Assembly (NCBI GenBank): GCA_025094145.1
Contig: JALLLS010000074.1
Location: 107,907-171,906 of the forward strand
Direction of reading: 5' to 3'
Source of the DNA: Spinellus fusiger
Taxonomy: Eukaryota; Mucoromycota; Mucoromycetes; Mucorales; Phycomycetaceae
DNA length: 64,000 nucleotides
Both the position numbers and the translations under genes were made by a program. This document shows positions 59,788 through 64,000 of this stretch, in pieces (position 1 is the first letter of the stretch; each line of letters starts with the position of its first letter). Under the pieces are notes generated by a model. It was not told where the DNA came from. It ran no database searches and was given only the letters and a program-made list of their open reading frames with translations.

Positions 59788-61151
59788 TTATAGTTTGGCC
59801 ACTTGATTTCTCTTTCTGGGTAGATCAACCTGTTTACGAAGCCAAGCAGAGATATACATTGCTTTTTCAAGGTTAGAAAAGAGAATAGAGAACACCTATT
59901 TACCAACTATATCGGGATCTTCATTTGGCACCATATGGCCTCCTTCAACCTTCTCTACCATTATAAGGTCTTTTTGAGAAGCAATAGGGATATACTCTGG
60001 GGTAGGGCTATCAAATACAAATGAGTTTATGCATCATCACAAAGGAAGATGACTTACAAAGTAGACTTGGCACCAATCATATGGCAAAGAGGAATAGAAA
60101 TCAATACAAGTGAATTATAGGCTATAGAGATACTATAATAGCCTTCAACGAATATTTTCTAATAAAAGTGAATTATCAGAATAGCTTATTAACTTATAAT
60201 AACCTACATATTCCTCTTCTTTGGGGCATTTTAATTTCACTGTACCATCTTCTGAATCATACATTCCATAATTCTACAGATATCAGCCAATTTACTGTGT
60301 ATTTTATCTTACCACATAGTTCTCCAGTACTTCAGGATGAAACGTTTTCCAAAAAGCTCCACCTTTTAAAGAAGAAAGGGCTACTTCCCTAGAATGTCAA
60401 GTAAGAATAAATGCAGTGGAACCTTTGTTTTTCTGGTACTTACTTACTAGGCCATGTATCCCGACGCTTAATGGAGTCAAAAATCTGTGACTTGGATCGA
60501 GTGGCGACATCCAACACACCATTTGCGAGTACAGGTTCAATAACACATAGTCCATCAAATGTGTTTGGATAAATATATTCGAGAAGTAACCTTTTTGGTT
60601 TATATGAATACATGTCTACAGCACAAATACATACATTGAGGTTGCACCAAAGCTATGTCCAATGCCTATGAAGTTATCATAGTTTTTATCTAGCTTCATC
60701 ATTTGGATCACTTGTTGGGTGTCCATACCGTTGTCCATCCATGAGTCTATCATGCGTTTAGGTGTTTAGTAGGCATAGATTACATTCAGAGTAAAGATGT
60801 AATATGCATTTAGCAATTGATAATGGAGACTTATTTACATTCTTTGAAAAAAGTATTCTCGTTGAGACGTGCGGAATCGCCATGGCTGCGTGCATCTCAA
60901 GACACATAGTGAACTTCAGTGTGGTCATAGTTTGAGTCTTCTCTTAAGGTTTTCAAATGAGATTTCATAAGAGTGTGCAAAGACTCTTTGTGAAAGCCAT
61001 TTGAGTGAGACCATAGAAAGGCAAAGGTTCTCGTAGTAGTTTTAGGACTAGAGAACACATGCTTATCTACGGAAAGCTTCTGTATATCGTAGCCACGGGA
61101 TTTTGGGCTGACTGGTATAATATGTGTAGAAGTAGGAACAAGATAACTCAT
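59788..61151 (-). CDS. Peroxisomal-type alpha/beta hydrolase with one in-frame TGA
   Basis: Minus-strand exons 61151..60839, 60746..60635, 60590..60444, 60388..60313, 60273..60208, 60158..60058, 60007..59904, 59861..59788 (330 codons). It has FLWSHSNGFHKESLHTLMK (oxyanion region), the nucleophile elbow GIGHSFGAT, a later acidic region, and the catalytic His candidate in VEGGHMVPNEDPDIV. It ends NQVAKL-stop, and AKL is a PTS1 peroxisomal signal, as in Lpx1-type hydrolases. Codon 85 is TGA (60899-60897), where the family has Trp or Phe (HYVS-x-DARSHGDS). All seven introns remain in frame and no other lesion is seen. It is therefore a very recent pseudogene, a polymorphism, a sequencing error (TGG to TGA) or a recoded site. 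Confidence 0.8.
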
Positions 61152-62189
61152 AATGTGCGCTTTGTTGGTGGTGAGTTTTAATAAATAGGAAATCTCCTAT
61201 AGTAGGATTATTTGTAATAAGAGTTAGCTGTATCAATATTTGGCAAAACAAGGCTATTGATGATCTCTAAAGAAACAATTCGATTGTCTCTATTTCACAT
61301 ATGATAAGGCCTGAGTTGCCTTAATCAACATGAATAATAGTCTATAATAATGCTATTTATAAATACTATGTGTTACTAATAACACATAAAATCATCTATT
61401 ATATTTTATATTACTATTTGTTGCTTTGTAATCATTATAAGTGTATACACTTTTGTTTTATTGTTATACATAAGTTCACGATTAACATTGGACTCGTGTT
61501 AATCAAGTGTCTGCCCACTCGAGTGAATTTATTAAGTGCTCCCACAAAATAAAATCTACTTTAGTTTTTTCTTCTAACAAAAAGAAATAAAAACTAAACA
61601 AAAAGAAGTGCTATAAAGGCCATCAGGGTAATCATATGAAACCTCTTCTACACACAAATGGGATCATTAAGGTCATTATTATCTATTTCTTAATGATCAT
61701 ACCATGCTTCTTTACATAATGATGTATACTTACTAGACTATATTTATGGATCACAGGCTTGGATAGACACTTATCTGCATTCAACATAAGAGTAGTATGA
61801 CTTAATCTTTTAGTCTGATAGTTTTAAATCAAGCTCATATACAGTGATGGGGAAGTTATTATCTTTGAAAATATCCTGCTCTATGCCGATATAGAATATG
61901 TTCGATCTTGATGAAGAAGGCTATTTAGAACAAAAGTAGGAAACATCCGTGAACCTTTTAATTTTATAATTTTATAATTTTATAAATGTAAAAGGAAAAA
62001 GAAAAAGAAAAAGAAAACTCTTAATTATAACTTTTAAATGTTGTTATTTTTGAAGAAGTTGTTTTTCTTATGAGTTAAATATTTTTGGGTAAAATATTGT
62101 TGAAAGCAGTTTGTATTTTTTTTACTCATTTTTTGGTTTCTCACTTTCTATAGACTCCAATCAAGTACAGTATTTCTGGAATGTACACA
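61152..62189. other. AT-rich upstream region, nothing recognised
   Basis: It contains TTTTATAA repeats and AAAAGG runs near 61960-62010. An open frame at 61370-61552 has no motif. Confidence 0.55.
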
Positions 62190-62514
62190 CATGTCGTCTT
62201 TGGGTTTTTAGTCCAAAGGTATACGGAAAAGAACTTATAGTTAAACTCTGTTGTTTATTGAATGGAATAACTAAGTTTTCTATAATTTTTCTAATAGTGT
62301 TGGATTCAGGGGTATTTTATCGAAAAACTATGAACTATCGGTATCCCTTAATATTCAATAGAGTTTTCTTAGTTTGGTAATAATTGAGTTCTAATTCTCA
62401 AGAGAGCCATCCTTCCGATTATGGCAGAAGGTCTTCACGACACACCTAAAGATTTTTGGGACTTATAAGGGAAAGCGGAGAATAAGACCATTGTGCATTT
62501 ATAATTGGCTAATA
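62190..62514. repeat. Repeat shared with mariner copy 3 plus a fourth CACACC terminus
   Basis: Bases 62190-62441 match 20660-20915 throughout (GTCGTCTTTGGGT..TTAG, AGTTAAACTCTGTTGT, AACTATGAACTATCG-like blocks). CACACCTAAAGATTTTTGGG at 62441 and ATTGGCTAATA at 62504 then match the left end of copies 1 and 2. No TA precedes this terminus. LINE copy 3 interrupts the element at 62515. Confidence 0.75.
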
Positions 62515-63161
62515 CAGTTCAAAGTATTTTTATTTTTTGGGTGTTGGTTGCTATTCGCGCATTGGGCATGTTAGCCACCCTATGAGAACTTTTGAACAAT
62601 TAAGATATACATATAAACACTTTCAAATACAAAAGTGGAAAGAATAAATGCAAGGAAAAAAGAAACAGAAGATATGAGTAAATAAAACCTCGAAATGAGG
62701 GAAAAAATGAAGAGAAATATGAGAAATGAGAGAAAATGACAATGCAGACATAGACATTAGTTTGAGCCTAATCCCACAAGCTTCTCAATAGACCAAAGAT
62801 GGGTCTATTTACAAGTATTGTTGGATGTGTTGATTGTTTCCCTCGACTCCTTCCATGGCTGAGTCAGACCCAAATGCCTGGAGGGCTTCTTTTTCAAGGG
62901 TGGCGGGAGGGCTGGTGACTGTGGCCTTGGCCTTGAGGTCTGCCAAGAACTTCTCAAAGGCAATGGTGGATAGACGGGGTGTGGCAATGCTTGAGCCAAA
63001 GTGGCGAGCAATGCTGTACCCTAAATGAATGGGGGCACGAAGACAGGTGTTGGACACTCGTTGCTCAAAGAGTTTTTGGGCCATTACAGCCTTGGTGCTA
63101 TCTGACTCCTGCTGGAGCTTAGGGTCTGCAATCACCGTTGCAGCTACTGGATCAAAGCTTG
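62515..63161 (-). mobile_element. LINE-tail retroelement, copy 3, carrying an unrelated ORF
   Basis: The 647-bp body is flanked by exact 12-bp duplications AATTGGCTAATA (62503-62514 and 63162-63173). On the minus strand it consists of an open frame (from the 5' edge to a stop at 62809), then a T-rich UTR and the same tail as copies 1 and 2. The target lies within a mariner-like end, as for copy 1. Copy 2 ends immediately upstream, so copy 3 inserted at its 3' junction. Confidence 0.85.
62809..63161 (-). CDS. ORF fragment fused to LINE tail, unknown protein
   Basis: About 117 codons are open from the 5' edge of the copy to TAA/TAG at 62809. It reads DPKLQQESDSTKAVMAQKLF, APIHLGYSIARHFGSS, LADLKAKATVTSPP and ends GNNQHIQQYL. 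GC and codon use are richer than in flanking DNA and similar to the LINE reading frame. It shares nothing with the reverse transcriptase end seen in copies 1 and 2. It may be the LINE's ORF1 joined to the tail by internal deletion, or a captured host gene. 5' truncated, so not expected to be expressed. Confidence 0.6.
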
Positions 63162-63173
63162 AATTGGCTAATA

Positions 63174-64000
63174 CAGTTCAAAGTATTTTTATTTATGGGT
63201 GTTGATTGCTATTCGCGCATTGGGCATTTTAGCCACCCTATGAGATCGTTTGAAAAAAAAAGAATAAACATTGAAACACTTCAAATACATAAGTGAAAAA
63301 AATAATGCAAAGAGAGAAGAGACGGAAAGAAAAGAGAATATAAAACCTCAATGAGGGAAAAATGATGGAAAATGAGTGGAAATGATGGTAAAATGAGAAT
63401 TATGAATAGACATCCAAAAGGCCATAAAGTCAGCAAAGAAACCAGGACACCAAAAAGATAACCGTCATCCTGTGGCGATTCGAAATCCAACGAGGGATAC
63501 TTAGAGCAACTCGGACAATCCTGAGGACACAAATACAGCAACTACACTAGCAGCTTCTGGCTTTGCTAAACGGGTTAAGAATGGGTGGTAGAGAAGAGAT
63601 CGGAGAAGTGAGGATACAGCGTCTGTTGCTGAAGGAGTCTTTGCACTCTATGGCGGCGTTGGCGTTCCCGCTCAACACACCCATCAGCAGCCTCAATGAG
63701 CAGGCTACCAGCTGATGGCTCTACCTTAAAGTCTCGAGTAGACGTGGCTCGATCAATGGCTTGCAGCAGTATTAACAGACTGGGCCAAAGGTCTCGCCAT
63801 TTAACAAAAGACTTAACCGTGCGCGGCAGAAGATTTAGACAATAGTCAATTGGATGAACATCTTGTGGTGGTGCAGGAACTAGGAAGAACAAGAACGTGG
63901 AGCGTTCATGGTCAACGAATGTGCAAGTGAGAAAGTGGTCCCGATTGGCAGATGGGTGGCCACATTGGCAAGGAACTGAAGGTGTTGGTGGTAACCAAGC
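63174..64000 (-). mobile_element. LINE copy 2 (runs out of the window)
   Basis: This is the minus-strand counterpart of 12300-13085 with very high identity. Tail at 63174-63260, T-rich UTR to about 63560, reading frame beyond. The 5' end lies beyond base 64000. Confidence 0.92.
63575..64000 (-). CDS. LINE reverse transcriptase C-terminus with natural stop (partial)
   Basis: The frame is open from the window edge to a stop at 63575: PAPPQDVHPIDYCLNLLPRT, then FVKWRDLWPSLLILLQAIDR, then an Arg/Gln-rich end (ERERQRRHRVQRLLQQQ) to THS. It reads through RATST-R where copy 1 has a stop, so this copy shows the true C-terminus. The zf-RVT-like Cys/His region lies near 63910-64000. Possibly a young copy. 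Confidence 0.85.
   Translation of the reverse strand, partial: AWLPPTPSVPCQCGHPSANRDHFLTCTFVDHERSTFLFFLVPAPPQDVHPIDYCLNLLPRTVKSFVKWRDLWPSLLILLQAIDRATSTRDFKVEPSAGSLLIEAADGCVERERQRRHRVQRLLQQQTLYPHFSDLFSTTHS

Overview
This is nuclear DNA of a fungus, most likely an early-diverging Mucoromycota (Mucorales-type) species. Reasons: many short GT-AG introns (about 45-110 bp), fungal-only families (Zn2Cys6 regulator, APQ12, CYP51, a PRM10/ThrE-type transporter), a WNK-type kinase (absent from budding and fission yeast), AT-rich intergenic DNA and abundant Tc1/mariner elements and LINEs. This is inferred from gene content; no marker was searched. The gene models were spliced by hand, and reading frame is kept across every junction except where stated.

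Gene-rich block 1 (1-6400): septin-like C-terminus (+), SNRNP27 (-), cyclophilin PPIE (+), glycine-rich RNA-binding protein (-), a small probable mitochondrial protein (+), and an AVT/SLC38-type amino-acid transporter (-) whose last junction is one base out of frame. SNRNP27 and PPIE, both spliceosome-associated, are divergent from a 139-bp spacer.

Transposon island (6400-32500): very AT-rich. It holds a 5'-truncated LINE, at least three TA-flanked mariner-like elements sharing one terminal repeat, a solo LTR nested in one of them, a 1.36-kb Tc1 element with a broken DDE transposase, further LINE and Tc1 relics, a perfect 44-bp palindrome, and a 1.7-kb element with about 150-bp inverted repeats carrying a decayed Fanzor/TnpB-like gene. 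Inside the island sits an intact five-exon gene for a 123-residue secreted protein. Its 3' end is interrupted by a retroposed 5' half of tRNA-Tyr flanked by 12-bp direct repeats.

Gene-rich block 2 (32500-45500): SAM methyltransferase (-), arrestin-domain protein (-), WNK kinase (+), Zn2Cys6 factor (-), ThrE/PRM10 transporter (+), HSD10-type short-chain dehydrogenase (-).

The rest alternates AT-rich or transposon DNA with small gene groups: UBP8/USP22 deubiquitinase (49168-51706); CYP51, APQ12, a conserved basic protein and a peroxisomal-type alpha/beta hydrolase with one in-frame TGA (55538-61151). The right end holds two LINE copies on the minus strand. One carries an unrelated ORF joined to the LINE tail and bounded by a 12-bp target duplication.
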